Shown here: positions 30,688 to 39,002 of the stretch, piece after piece
Layout of the letters: every line of letters begins with the position of its first letter
Numbering within the stretch: position 1 is the first letter of the stretch
Assembly (NCBI RefSeq): GCF_028683135.1
Contig: NZ_JAJUBB010000011.1
Span: forward strand, 124,001-188,000
DNA from: Enterovibrio qingdaonensis
Lineage (GTDB): Bacteria; Pseudomonadota; Gammaproteobacteria; Enterobacterales; Vibrionaceae
Direction of reading: 5' to 3'
Length of the DNA stretch: 64,000 nucleotides
Position numbers and translations under genes: made by a program
The notes under the pieces: generated by a model
What the model saw: the letters and a program-made list of their open reading frames with translations, nothing else
The model's database searches: none
What the model was told of the DNA's origin: nothing

Positions 30688-32064
30688 TTGAGCACCAAGT
30701 ATTCTCTACTGCGCACGCACTGCGACGCGCAGTTTTTCGGCCGTCTGATCAGTATTGGCTTGCCGATTGCGTTACAAACTATGCTGTTTTCCAGCCGAAG
30801 CCTGGTCGACATTCTTATGCTTGGTCAATTAGGCGAAGCGGATGTTGCTGCCATTGGTGTTGCTGGTAAAGCGTTGTTCGTTGCAACGATTCTGATCTTT
30901 GGTGTCACGACGGGTGGCTCATTGCTCACCGCCCAATATTGGGGCGCGGGGAACATTGAGGGTTTTCGTCGTAAAACCGCACTGACAGCCGTCATGACAA
31001 CCATTGTTGCCGTGTTGTTCGCACTTATTTTCCTTTTCATTCCCCATGCGGTAATGGGGCTCGCGACAAACGATAGCAACGTCATCAATTTGGGCTCTCA
31101 GTATCTACAAATTACCTCGGTAGCAATGATCACCATTGCCATGGGAAGTAGCCTGAATGCATCCCTGCGAACAATGAACAAACCCGCAATTGGTACAGCG
31201 TTCAGCTTTGTCGGTATCAGCTTGAACTTGTTCCTTAACTGGGTGCTTATCTTCGGTAATTTGGGTTTTCCGGCACTTGGCATTGCCGGTGCGGCATGGG
31301 CAACCCTGTTGAGCGGTATCGTTGAAGTCATTCTTTTCTTCCTCTACGTGTATTGGAAGAAGCTAGAGTCTGCTTTTGGCATTCAACACGTTATCGAAGC
31401 GTTTGACCCTATTGGGATGAAGCGTTTTCTGTCGCTGTCATTCCCCATTGCCTTGAATCACTTAATTTGGTCTAGCGGTATCTTTGTGTATCACGCGATC
31501 TTGGGGCAGGCTGGTGTGGAAGGTCTGGCAGCACTTTCTGTGATCACGCCCATTGAGTCGTTTGCACTGGCCATGCTAATCGGTATTTCCAATGCCGCAA
31601 GTGTTGTGATGGGTAACCAACTTGGTGCCAATAAGTTAGAAGAGGTCTACCCGCAAGCATGGGGCATTGCTGCCTTTAGTTTTGTCGGCGCGCTACTCGT
31701 TGCGGGTGTAATGCTGTTGGTTTGCGACCCCATTTTGGGCCTGTTCTCCGCATTGTCGCCTAGCACCTTGGCACTAACTGAGAAGTTCTACTGGATGTTT
31801 GCAGGCATGCTGATCATCAAATCCGTACCTATGAGTATGATTGTTGGGGTACTTCGTGCAGGCGGAGATATCCGCTACTGTCTCTATCAAGACATTGCTG
31901 CGCAGTGGCTGATTGGCATTCCTGTCGTTGCTTTTGCAGCACTGGTGCTAAAAATACCTCTGGAATGGGTATACGCCCTGTTTGCTGTTGAAGAAATGGT
32001 GAAGTGGGTAGGCTCAATTTACCGTGTTCGCCGCAAAGTCTGGATCAAAAACCTGGTCGCTTAG
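30688..32064 (+). CDS. MATE-family efflux transporter (NorM-like)
   Basis: A 458-residue inner-membrane protein with about twelve helices in two similar halves, typical of MATE Na+/H+-drug antiporters. The N-terminal LISIGLPIALQTMLFSSRSLVDILMLGQLGEADVAA and the second-half SFPIALNHLIWSSGIFVYHAILGQ are the paired family motifs. The start is TTG 30688 with AGGAA eight bases upstream. The substrate is unknown; it is next to thi genes but no link to thiamine is shown. It ends at a shared bidirectional terminator. Confidence 0.87.
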   Translation: MSTKYSLLRTHCDAQFFGRLISIGLPIALQTMLFSSRSLVDILMLGQLGEADVAAIGVAGKALFVATILIFGVTTGGSLLTAQYWGAGNIEGFRRKTALTAVMTTIVAVLFALIFLFIPHAVMGLATNDSNVINLGSQYLQITSVAMITIAMGSSLNASLRTMNKPAIGTAFSFVGISLNLFLNWVLIFGNLGFPALGIAGAAWATLLSGIVEVILFFLYVYWKKLESAFGIQHVIEAFDPIGMKRFLSLSFPIALNHLIWSSGIFVYHAILGQAGVEGLAALSVITPIESFALAMLIGISNAASVVMGNQLGANKLEEVYPQAWGIAAFSFVGALLVAGVMLLVCDPILGLFSALSPSTLALTEKFYWMFAGMLIIKSVPMSMIVGVLRAGGDIRYCLYQDIAAQWLIGIPVVAFAALVLKIPLEWVYALFAVEEMVKWVGSIYRVRRKVWIKNLVA

Positions 32065-32095
32065 TGCAGGCGACAAGCCTAACTGGCACAAACAA

Positions 32096-32122
32096 AAAGG
32101 GCGTTTTATCAACGCCCATTTT
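32096..32122. terminator. Bidirectional terminator between MATE gene and galE2
   Basis: GGGCGTT and AACGCCC arms with A runs before and T-rich sequence after, serving two converging genes. Confidence 0.75.
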
Positions 32123-32141
32123 AATTCTTTAAAACCGGATT

Positions 32142-33161
32142 TTAGTGAGAGTCTGGATACCCATTCGGGTTGTTAGACTGCCAACGCCATGTGTCTGCTA
32201 CCATGTCATCCAGCGTATGCGTTGCTGTCCAACCTAATTCGGTTTGTGCTTTCGACGCATCCGCCCAACATTCGGCGATATCACCCGCGCGACGAGGTGC
32301 GATTTTATACGCAATCTCTTTGCCGCTGGCTTCGCTAAACGCAGCGACCATTTCAAGCACGCTCTTACCATCACCTGTACCCAGGTTATAGATATGAAGC
32401 CCCGCTTTCTTGCCTACTTTATCAAGCGCGGCTAAGTGACCATTGGCCAGATCGACAACGTGGATATAATCACGCACGCCGCTGCCATCTTTGGTTGGGT
32501 AATCATCACCAAACACAGACAAGAACTCGCGACGACCTACCGCTACCTGAGAAATAAATGGCATCAGGTTGTTAGGAATACCTTGTGGGTCTTCACCCAT
32601 TTCACCCGATTTATGTGAACCTACTGGGTTGAAGTAGCGAAGCAGGGTAATGCTCCAGTCAGGATTCGCCAATTGGAAATCCGTCATACATTCTTCAACC
32701 ATCAACTTACTGCGACCATACGGGTTAGTCGCTGAGGTTGGGAAGCTTTCGGTAATTGGTACAGAAGCTGGGTCACCGTATACCGTCGCAGAAGAGCTGA
32801 ATACCAATGATTTAACACCCGCTCGACGCATCGCATCAACCAACACCAAGGTGCCATTGACGTTATTGTCATAATACTCAAGCGGCTTCTCTACAGATTC
32901 ACCCACCGCTTTTAAGCCTGCAAAATGAATAACAGATTCAATGTTATGTTTTGCGAACACACCATCCAGCATCACCGAATCGCGAATATCACCCTGATAA
33001 AACGTTGGACGTTTACCCGTTAGTTTTTCGATGCGATCCATAACAGCAACTTTGCTGTTATGGAGGTTATCTAAAATAATCGGGTTGTGCCCAGCCTCTA
33101 TCAGCTGTACGCAAGTGTGGCTACCGATATACCCCATGCCACCGGTGATTAAAACGTCCAT
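32142..33161 (-). CDS. galE: UDP-glucose 4-epimerase, second copy
   Basis: A 339-residue GalE with VLITGGMGYIGSHTCVQLIEAG at the N-terminus and YGRSKLMVE holding the catalytic Tyr/Lys. It is similar along its whole length to the galETKM epimerase at 11114-12136 but clearly diverged. It lies alone, divergent from the porin and at the edge of the polysaccharide locus. With the second galT (56955-58001) it could complete the conversion of Gal-1-P to Glc-1-P, or supply UDP-Gal/UDP-GalNAc for surface glycans. No KdgR-like box was seen in its immediate upstream region, so membership in that regulon is uncertain. Confidence 0.93.
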   Translation of the reverse strand: MDVLITGGMGYIGSHTCVQLIEAGHNPIILDNLHNSKVAVMDRIEKLTGKRPTFYQGDIRDSVMLDGVFAKHNIESVIHFAGLKAVGESVEKPLEYYDNNVNGTLVLVDAMRRAGVKSLVFSSSATVYGDPASVPITESFPTSATNPYGRSKLMVEECMTDFQLANPDWSITLLRYFNPVGSHKSGEMGEDPQGIPNNLMPFISQVAVGRREFLSVFGDDYPTKDGSGVRDYIHVVDLANGHLAALDKVGKKAGLHIYNLGTGDGKSVLEMVAAFSEASGKEIAYKIAPRRAGDIAECWADASKAQTELGWTATHTLDDMVADTWRWQSNNPNGYPDSH

Positions 33162-33633
33162 TATTTCTTCCCAAAAGTTCTAGTGTAACGAAGCCTAGAT
33201 AGGCCCGTTGCCTGAGTTTGTTATTCTTACTGCTATGCAGATTTTGTGTCTTGAAAGCTTAACACAGTCCGTGCAATTTTGAGTACGCCCAATGAAAACA
33301 GCAACAAATAAAACTGCTTTTCATTTATGTCAATTTTATGTTTAAAAATGCCAAAATTATAACGTTGATACGTATTACTTCTTAAGTGCGAGTGCATGTT
33401 GAACAATAAAAAACCACCTTGCACAGAAAAACCAGCAGTCTATTAATACATTGCTAATATTCTTGGGCTTCAGCTTTCATTCAGCATTGTAATCATGAAC
33501 ACAATCACAATTTTAATTGTATAAAACATACAGTTAAACTCGTGCATCTTTACATAGCCCTCGCTTATATAAACAAAAGACGACCAAAGTCCAATGACAT
33601 AACGCACAGAATTAAACAGACAAACTCATTTAT

Positions 33634-33651
33634 TCGAAACGGCATTTCATT
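33634..33651 (+). promoter_or_regulatory. KdgR-like operator upstream of the porin
   Basis: TCGAAACGGCATTTCATT, with arms GAAAC/ATTTC matching the pattern found before the GH88, DUF2264, kduD and kdgK/kduI units. About 115 bases before the porin start. Confidence 0.6.
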
Positions 33652-33678
33652 ATTAGATCACGATCAAGCATTTACAAC

Positions 33679-33709
33679 GTGAAACGCTGTTTTGTTTTTA
33701 AACAAAACA
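33679..33709 (+). promoter_or_regulatory. Second KdgR-like box overlapping a 10-base perfect inverted repeat
   Basis: GTGAAACGCTGTTTTGTTT resembles the KdgR-like boxes. Its right half is also the left arm of TGTTTTGTTT-TT-AAACAAAACA (33688-33709), whose arms are perfectly complementary. It lies 55-85 bases before the porin start, either in the promoter or in the mRNA leader. Confidence 0.5.
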
Positions 33710-33762
33710 CATTTCAAATATGCTCCATACCAGACCAAATGCATACCCTACAATTGGACATA

Positions 33763-35187
33763 ATGATGATAAAATCTACGAATAAACTGTCAGTGCTGAG
33801 CCTGTCTATCGCAGCTGCTCTTTGCACTTTTTCTGCGCAAGCAGAGTTGGATCAAAATGACGCCCAAAACCAAAGCGTCGCTGCTGTCGACCTAAGTGAT
33901 GAAGCCAAAAAAGCGTTCTACGATGACTCGAAGGTAAATCTGCACTCTTTCCTTTATATTCGTGACCGTGAAGAACGCGCACCTGGTGGCGATTTTAAAC
34001 CTCAAATTGAAAACCAAACGCTGCAATTGGCCATGGACTACCGTTCAGGTTACTTGAACGATGTCGTAGGTTTCGACCTATGGGCAAGTACGCTGATGAA
34101 AGTTGGTGATACCGTTGGTCAATCTGAAATTCTGCTGTACGACTACGACTGTGATGACGATGGCAAAGGTGGCGATGGCTGTGAAAAAACCAACACGTCT
34201 CTAAACATCGCTGCACTGAAAGTGAAACTGGGTGACGAGCAACTGGGCTTTGCAGGTCGCGCAGGTTACACCCGCATCAACATGGGTACTATCCGTTCTT
34301 CTTGGGGCTTGAACCCACACTCATACCGCGGTTTCGAAGGTAAAGTGTCAATGGGTAACTTCCACGTTGGCTATGCGTGGGCAGACCAATTTAAGAATGA
34401 TTGGAGCGACAAGTTCAAAGACATGACCAACGCTTGGCACCAAGGTGACCCAAGCATGTCTGCGGCACAAAAAATTGATTTCATCCATTCTGTTGGCGCA
34501 ATTTACGAACTGGACAAAGGTGTTATCGACCTAGGTTACGGTCAAGGTAAAGACTACCGTGACAACTGGCAGGCACTGGTTAAATACAGCTGGGATCTGA
34601 GCGAAGACACCAAACTGAACACGGCATTCTTCTACCACGGTGGTAAGTATGTAGAAGGTAAAGTATCTAAAGTTGATAACGCAGAAGTAGAAAGCTACAT
34701 CGCACTGGGCGCAGACATTAAAAACGGTGGTTTCACTTTCCGTACTGCATACAGCCAAACAGATGCGAAGAGCGATCCAGGCGGCGCATACAACTTCCGT
34801 TTGACGCCTTGGGCTAACTCTGACAACCGTAACTTCATGCAAGCAACATCGCAAATTGAAGACTACAACCCAGATGGCACCAAAGCGATCAAACTGGGCA
34901 TGGACTACAACTTTGCATCTTGGGGTATCCCAGAGCTGAGCATTGGTCTGAGCGGTAACTATGGTTGGGATGTTATCTCTGACAAGAGTGCAAAAGGCGA
35001 CGCACGTACTTACGACGGTACCATGTACTCTATCGACTACAACATCCGCTACCGCTTCCTTGAGGGTGGCCTGAAAGGTCTGAACGTTAACTTCTTCCCA
35101 GCGTACTTCCGCTCAGAAGATACTAACTACAAGTACGATCGTAACGACATGAAACTCATGTTCTCTTACTCGTACGCAGCGAAGTAA
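33763..35187 (+). CDS. OprD-family outer-membrane porin, probable oligosaccharide channel
   Basis: A 474-residue protein with a Sec signal (MMIKSTNKLSVLSLSIAAALCTFSAQA, cleaved before ELDQ) and a beta-barrel rich in alternating aromatic/polar strands. It ends in Tyr-Ala-Ala-Lys rather than the usual terminal Phe. Features such as QLAMDYRSGYLNDVVGFDLWAS, LNPHSYRGFEGKV and the aspartate-rich loop CDDDGKGGDGCE fit the OprD/chitoporin type. It precedes the KdgR-like regulator and lyases and has KdgR-like boxes upstream, so uptake of unsaturated glycosaminoglycan oligosaccharides is the likely role. The start is set at ATG 33763 by the signal sequence; ATG 33766 is equivalent. Confidence 0.8.
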   Translation: MMIKSTNKLSVLSLSIAAALCTFSAQAELDQNDAQNQSVAAVDLSDEAKKAFYDDSKVNLHSFLYIRDREERAPGGDFKPQIENQTLQLAMDYRSGYLNDVVGFDLWASTLMKVGDTVGQSEILLYDYDCDDDGKGGDGCEKTNTSLNIAALKVKLGDEQLGFAGRAGYTRINMGTIRSSWGLNPHSYRGFEGKVSMGNFHVGYAWADQFKNDWSDKFKDMTNAWHQGDPSMSAAQKIDFIHSVGAIYELDKGVIDLGYGQGKDYRDNWQALVKYSWDLSEDTKLNTAFFYHGGKYVEGKVSKVDNAEVESYIALGADIKNGGFTFRTAYSQTDAKSDPGGAYNFRLTPWANSDNRNFMQATSQIEDYNPDGTKAIKLGMDYNFASWGIPELSIGLSGNYGWDVISDKSAKGDARTYDGTMYSIDYNIRYRFLEGGLKGLNVNFFPAYFRSEDTNYKYDRNDMKLMFSYSYAAK

Positions 35188-35207
35188 TTCACCCTACTCT
35201 CTCGTTC

Positions 35208-35237
35208 AAATCCCCGCTTCATAGCGGGGATTTTTTT
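35208..35237 (+). terminator. Terminator after the porin gene
   Basis: ATCCCCGCT and AGCGGGGAT arms followed by seven T, ~20 bases after the stop. Confidence 0.88.
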
Positions 35238-35359
35238 GTGCCTCGAAAACACGCGCAGCGTTATACCCTTAGACGAATCTCTGTGTGCGCCAGTATCTTG
35301 CTGCGGTTAACGCAACAACAAAACGCTCAACTTCCATACGAAGGGAATTATCGGGCACA

Positions 35360-35388
35360 AAAAAAGTGGCTATTAAAGCCACTTTTTA
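35360..35388. terminator. Terminator after the IclR-family gene
   Basis: AAAAAGTGGCT and AGCCACTTTTT arms flanked by A and T runs; it ends the minus-strand regulator gene and could also act on plus-strand read-through. Confidence 0.85.
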
Positions 35389-35405
35389 ATCATTCTTTTT
35401 GATGC

Positions 35406-36191
35406 TTATTCGGTAGCTGAGTATTCAGTACAACCTAAACGTGCAGAGATAGTCGCCGCTGAAGCGTGAAGATAATTAATAAACTCTTCTTTTTTGCTCT
35501 CAGTGAAACGCATTGTCGGCAGAGAAATACTCAAACCTGCAATCACTTTACCAAAACGGTCATAAACTGGCACCGCAATACAACGAAGGCCCACTTCCTG
35601 CTCTTCGTTATCTTCACCATAACCTTGCGCTTTCACTTTTGGCAACTCGGCCAACAGTTCATCGATGTTCTTGTGCGTTTTAGGCGTAGACTGTTTGAAA
35701 TCAACATTTTTAAGGCATTCACGCACAGTCGCTTCAGGCAAATCAGCTAACAGAACTTTACCAATCGCGGTACTGTAAAGCGGGTTACGCTTACCAATAC
35801 GTGACTGCATGCTGAGTTTGTATTTAGAGTCAATTTTGTGGATGTAGATAATGCTGTCTTCATCCAACGCGCCCAAGTGAAGTGCTTCCATGGTTTCATC
35901 AGAGATTTTAACCATCTCTGCGTTGGCATAATCAATGATATCCACGTACTCAAGTGCACGCGCGCCAACTTCAAACAGTTTCAGCGTCAACGCATAACGC
36001 TCACTCTCACCTTCCTGCGAGACATAACCAAGCGTTTTCATCGTCTGTAGAAAGCGATAAACCGTACTTTTTGACATCATTAAGCGTTGAGCCAGTTCGC
36101 TTATTCCAATTTCCTTCTCGCTGCTCAACGTTTCAAAAATCGCCATGGTTTTTTGAACGGAAGAGACAGCATCAGGTTGCTTGTTGCTCAT
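35406..36191 (-). CDS. kdgR: IclR-family transcriptional regulator, KdgR-like
   Basis: A 261-residue regulator with an N-terminal winged helix-turn-helix (residues ~10-70, including ISELAQRLMMSKSTVYRFLQTMKTLGYV) and a C-terminal IclR effector domain (~85-255) with LGALDEDSIIYIHKID and AIGKVLLADLPE. In gamma-proteobacteria the KdgR member senses 2-keto-3-deoxygluconate and represses uronate-oligomer genes. This one sits between the porin and lyase genes in a locus that makes KDG. A weak KdgR-like box ~105 bases before its own start suggests autoregulation. Assignment to KdgR is from context and overall resemblance; effector identity is inferred. Confidence 0.82.
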   Translation of the reverse strand: MSNKQPDAVSSVQKTMAIFETLSSEKEIGISELAQRLMMSKSTVYRFLQTMKTLGYVSQEGESERYALTLKLFEVGARALEYVDIIDYANAEMVKISDETMEALHLGALDEDSIIYIHKIDSKYKLSMQSRIGKRNPLYSTAIGKVLLADLPEATVRECLKNVDFKQSTPKTHKNIDELLAELPKVKAQGYGEDNEEQEVGLRCIAVPVYDRFGKVIAGLSISLPTMRFTESKKEEFINYLHASAATISARLGCTEYSATE

Positions 36192-36294
36192 AGATTTATC
36201 CTTTCCTCAAAATAATTGAGTTCCGTCACTACTCGACGGACGTTATAGGTGCAATTGTAAATTAGGTGTCACAAAAATCAATCGTAAACCAAGA

Positions 36295-36314
36295 TAAATG
36301 AAACGATATTTTTA
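36295..36314 (-). promoter_or_regulatory. Weak KdgR-like box upstream of the IclR-family gene
   Basis: AAATGAAACGATATTTTTAA has a good left half (ATGAAAC) but a degenerate right half. It may mediate autoregulation. Confidence 0.4.
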
Positions 36315-36480
36315 ATATTTTGGACGTAGATGATACGCAATGACTAGAATACTGATCAGTAGATTCTTAGCTCTCGTATCGTTTATACGAGTGAAAGCAC
36401 ACTCTGTCCTATTACTCCTTTTATTTGTTATTTTTCATAGTGTTACTTACCAACGCTACGTTTACATTCTTAAAGAAAAT

Positions 36481-36501
36481 AGGCACCGCTAAGCAGTGCC
36501 T
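36481..36501 (-). terminator. Terminator after the PL8 tandem
   Basis: AGGCAC and GTGCCT arms, followed on the minus strand by TATTTTCTTT. It ends the long DUF2264-ABC-PL8 operon. Confidence 0.75.
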
Positions 36502-36516
36502 ATATGAAATATCGTT

Positions 36517-38949
36517 TTAAATTTGGCAGCTAAACGCGTAAGCACGCCCTTCTAAGCCGGAAGTATCAACAACCCAGTAACCATCTTGCCAGGTCACGCG
36601 ATTTTCACTATCCGACTGAAGTGATTGGCATTGACGGTCATTAAACTTAACTTTAACAACCTCATTCGCACGTGTTGGTTGGCTTAACCAAATGTGGCGC
36701 GTTTGCCCTTCGATTTTGGCCAGAACAGTGAATTGTCCTTGCGTCGAAATAAGGGCATTCGTCGCGATTTCCTTGCTCCAGGAGAAAGCACCCAGCACAT
36801 CAAACTCAGTGTCATACACCGCATGCATTTTGCTGTCTTGGGCAATCACCTCAATACTCGGGCTTTGGCTAAATGCCACGGTTTCACTTGCGGAAAGCGT
36901 CGGAAGCAATACATAGGCATAGCTATTATCTTTCGCATTGTGAGCGAAGAAGTTACGCAGTACCGTGCCACTCACTACTGTGTCTTCCATCTTGCGTTCG
37001 TTTTCTGGGTAAATCACGTTCCAGTTGCCGCTACGTTGATGGAAGTTCATCTTCACGCTCTGCCCTGCGGGCAAATAAACGCCAAGCTGCGAACCTTCCA
37101 CATTGCCGTCAATATGGAAGCTGTTTGTCGCGGTATTGGTTACGTTGCCAGAAGGAGCCCAAGCCACGCCATCAACGTGAATCGTGTTGTTCGCCAGATC
37201 GTTTAGCTTGAAGTTATTGATTGTGGTGAACGCTTTTCCAGAGTTCGATTGGATGTCTGAACCGAGTGCTACCACTTTGTCACCGAAGCCAAAGTAACTC
37301 TTTTTCGCTTGCAGGGTATCGTTGTGGTTATAGAAATCCGCACCGTAAATACCGAACTCACCATTTGATGCACCACCAACAAACGTCATATCTTTTTTGG
37401 TGTTGTCATACTGTCGACGACCGCCACAATCCGGTAGCATTGCGCCGTCAGTCGTTGTTCCCGCCAAGTGACGCTTGTCCACCAGCGCATACCAGTTTTG
37501 GTATTGATTATGGTCAGCATCGTAGAGGTAGGTCATGCCATCACCCGTGTACCACCCTTTCAGGTTTTCATCGGTAGTCGTTAAGCATTCATAGTTTCCG
37601 ACGCGATCAGAGTGAAGGGAAACAGACAGCGCAAAACCATTTCCTCGATGCACCATTCGGTCTTGGTTGTAGAAGACAAAGTTACCTTTGATTTCCTCTG
37701 ACGCCGTTATCTCAGCGTCATTTAAGATTTTGTCCGCCACATGCAAGATATGCAGATCACTGGTAGAGCTAAAGAAACGCTCTTTGTCGATGAGGATATG
37801 GTGTTTAATCAGCTTACCTAAACGCTGTTTCACTTCGCCTTCGCGCGATTCATAAAAACGCACCAATGCTGAAATCGCATTTAACCCCTCGCCTTGGTTT
37901 TGTACCCAACCACGCGCAATCGCTCGGCCATTCACCGCATCCATCATCTTTGCATCGTAAAGGAACGGCTCTAGTGCACTGAAAAGATAGGTATCAATGG
38001 TTTGGTAACGCGGATCGCTGGTATCAATACCCGTTTGATGTACCGCATCCATGACTCTCGCTACCCCGTGCAGCAGTGTCAGCCCATAGGTACCGATATA
38101 AGGAATGTTGGCATGCTGGATGAAAGAGCCATCTGCGTAGAAACCATTGCCCGTCGAGACTTCGTCTAACACGGTTGGAATAGCATCGATCGCTTGTGCA
38201 ATTTCCTCTGGGTTTTCAGAAAACACACCGCGGAACAGCACAACCAAGGCCAAATCAATGCGGTTTGCTCCCGCTGATTCCATCGGCTCTCTCGTTGCGC
38301 CTTCACCTTTATGCTGCCAATTTGGATCAGGCACAATGTAACGCGTGGCGCGATTGGCTTTGTCGATCAGTGCCGCAGGTAACTTGTCATGTACCAAGCT
38401 GAAGGTGTCATAGATAGACTTAGGAACCGCGATTTCCCATTCGTACCAGTTACCCGTTGATACCGAGGTTTCGGTGTACAGATTTTCCAATGCGAAATCG
38501 AGCGCGTAGAGAATGTCGTCGAGCGTTTTTTCGTTGTGGAACTCGTCAAACGAACGATAGGCCAAAGCAAGGTGTTCGATGTTGTTGAACGTGGTGGCCA
38601 TATTGCGGTTGTGGATGGTTTCACCATCATCGTTATACAGTGGCAGATTGTTCCACAGCATCGTCGGCTCATCACGAATCAACTCAGCTTGCAGCGTGCG
38701 AGCGGTTTGAAGTCGTTGATCTAAAATGGTGTCGTACAGCGGGTTTTGACGATCCCCATCCGTCAGCAACATAGGGAAAGACCAATTCTCAATAATTTGC
38801 CCGTAATCAATGGTTTCGGAAGGTGGAATAGGATCGACAGGTTTTAAAGGGTCATTCGGGTTTAATGCTGAACTGTCTTCATGAATACAGCCAGAGATAG
38901 CCATGCTAAGTGCCACCGTAAGAAGTGAGCGAGAAAAAGTGTTATTCAT
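36517..38949 (-). CDS. PL8 polysaccharide lyase lipoprotein (chondroitin/hyaluronate lyase type), copy 1
   Basis: An 810-residue lyase with a lipoprotein signal: AISGC with Cys21, followed by Ile, so outer-membrane sorting is expected. The alpha/alpha toroid (residues ~45-400) contains the PL8 catalytic set: Asn229 in GANRID, His279 and Tyr288 in SFIQHANIPYIGTYG, and Arg342 in GRAIARG. A large beta-sandwich region follows. It cleaves hexosaminidic bonds by beta-elimination, leaving a 4,5-unsaturated uronate. Whether chondroitin, hyaluronan or both are cut is not visible; the sulfatase in the locus favours chondroitin sulfate. Last gene of its operon and a diverged paralogue of the next one. 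The start at 38949 is chosen for the signal; 38961 is possible. Confidence 0.88.
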   Translation of the reverse strand: MNNTFSRSLLTVALSMAISGCIHEDSSALNPNDPLKPVDPIPPSETIDYGQIIENWSFPMLLTDGDRQNPLYDTILDQRLQTARTLQAELIRDEPTMLWNNLPLYNDDGETIHNRNMATTFNNIEHLALAYRSFDEFHNEKTLDDILYALDFALENLYTETSVSTGNWYEWEIAVPKSIYDTFSLVHDKLPAALIDKANRATRYIVPDPNWQHKGEGATREPMESAGANRIDLALVVLFRGVFSENPEEIAQAIDAIPTVLDEVSTGNGFYADGSFIQHANIPYIGTYGLTLLHGVARVMDAVHQTGIDTSDPRYQTIDTYLFSALEPFLYDAKMMDAVNGRAIARGWVQNQGEGLNAISALVRFYESREGEVKQRLGKLIKHHILIDKERFFSSTSDLHILHVADKILNDAEITASEEIKGNFVFYNQDRMVHRGNGFALSVSLHSDRVGNYECLTTTDENLKGWYTGDGMTYLYDADHNQYQNWYALVDKRHLAGTTTDGAMLPDCGGRRQYDNTKKDMTFVGGASNGEFGIYGADFYNHNDTLQAKKSYFGFGDKVVALGSDIQSNSGKAFTTINNFKLNDLANNTIHVDGVAWAPSGNVTNTATNSFHIDGNVEGSQLGVYLPAGQSVKMNFHQRSGNWNVIYPENERKMEDTVVSGTVLRNFFAHNAKDNSYAYVLLPTLSASETVAFSQSPSIEVIAQDSKMHAVYDTEFDVLGAFSWSKEIATNALISTQGQFTVLAKIEGQTRHIWLSQPTRANEVVKVKFNDRQCQSLQSDSENRVTWQDGYWVVDTSGLEGRAYAFSCQI

Positions 38950-38963
38950 TGGATTCACCATAA

Positions 38964-38991
38964 AAAATGGGCACGCAGGGTGCCCATTTTG
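38964..38991 (-). terminator. Stem-loop with U run between the two PL8 genes
   Basis: AAAATGGGCAC and GTGCCCATTTT arms; on the minus strand it is followed by TTTTTTATGG. It looks like a true intrinsic terminator placed between two genes of one operon, so copy 1 would be expressed by partial read-through. Confidence 0.75.
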
Positions 38992-39002
38992 AAAACGCAG
39001 GT

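Larger units (their letters stand above)
33162..33762. other. Long regulatory region between galE2 and the porin gene
   Basis: About 600 AT-rich bases with no credible gene; the extended reading frame from 33679 upstream of the porin has no signal sequence or ribosome site. The right 130 bases hold two KdgR-like boxes (33634-33651 and 33679-33698), a third possible half-related box (33702-33719) and a perfect 10-base inverted repeat (33688-33709). Confidence 0.6.
36192..36516. other. Intergenic region, regulator promoter and lyase terminator
   Basis: 325 AT-rich bases upstream of the regulator and downstream of the first PL8 gene. It holds the weak box at 36295-36314 and the terminator at 36481-36501. 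No gene is seen. Confidence 0.6.
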
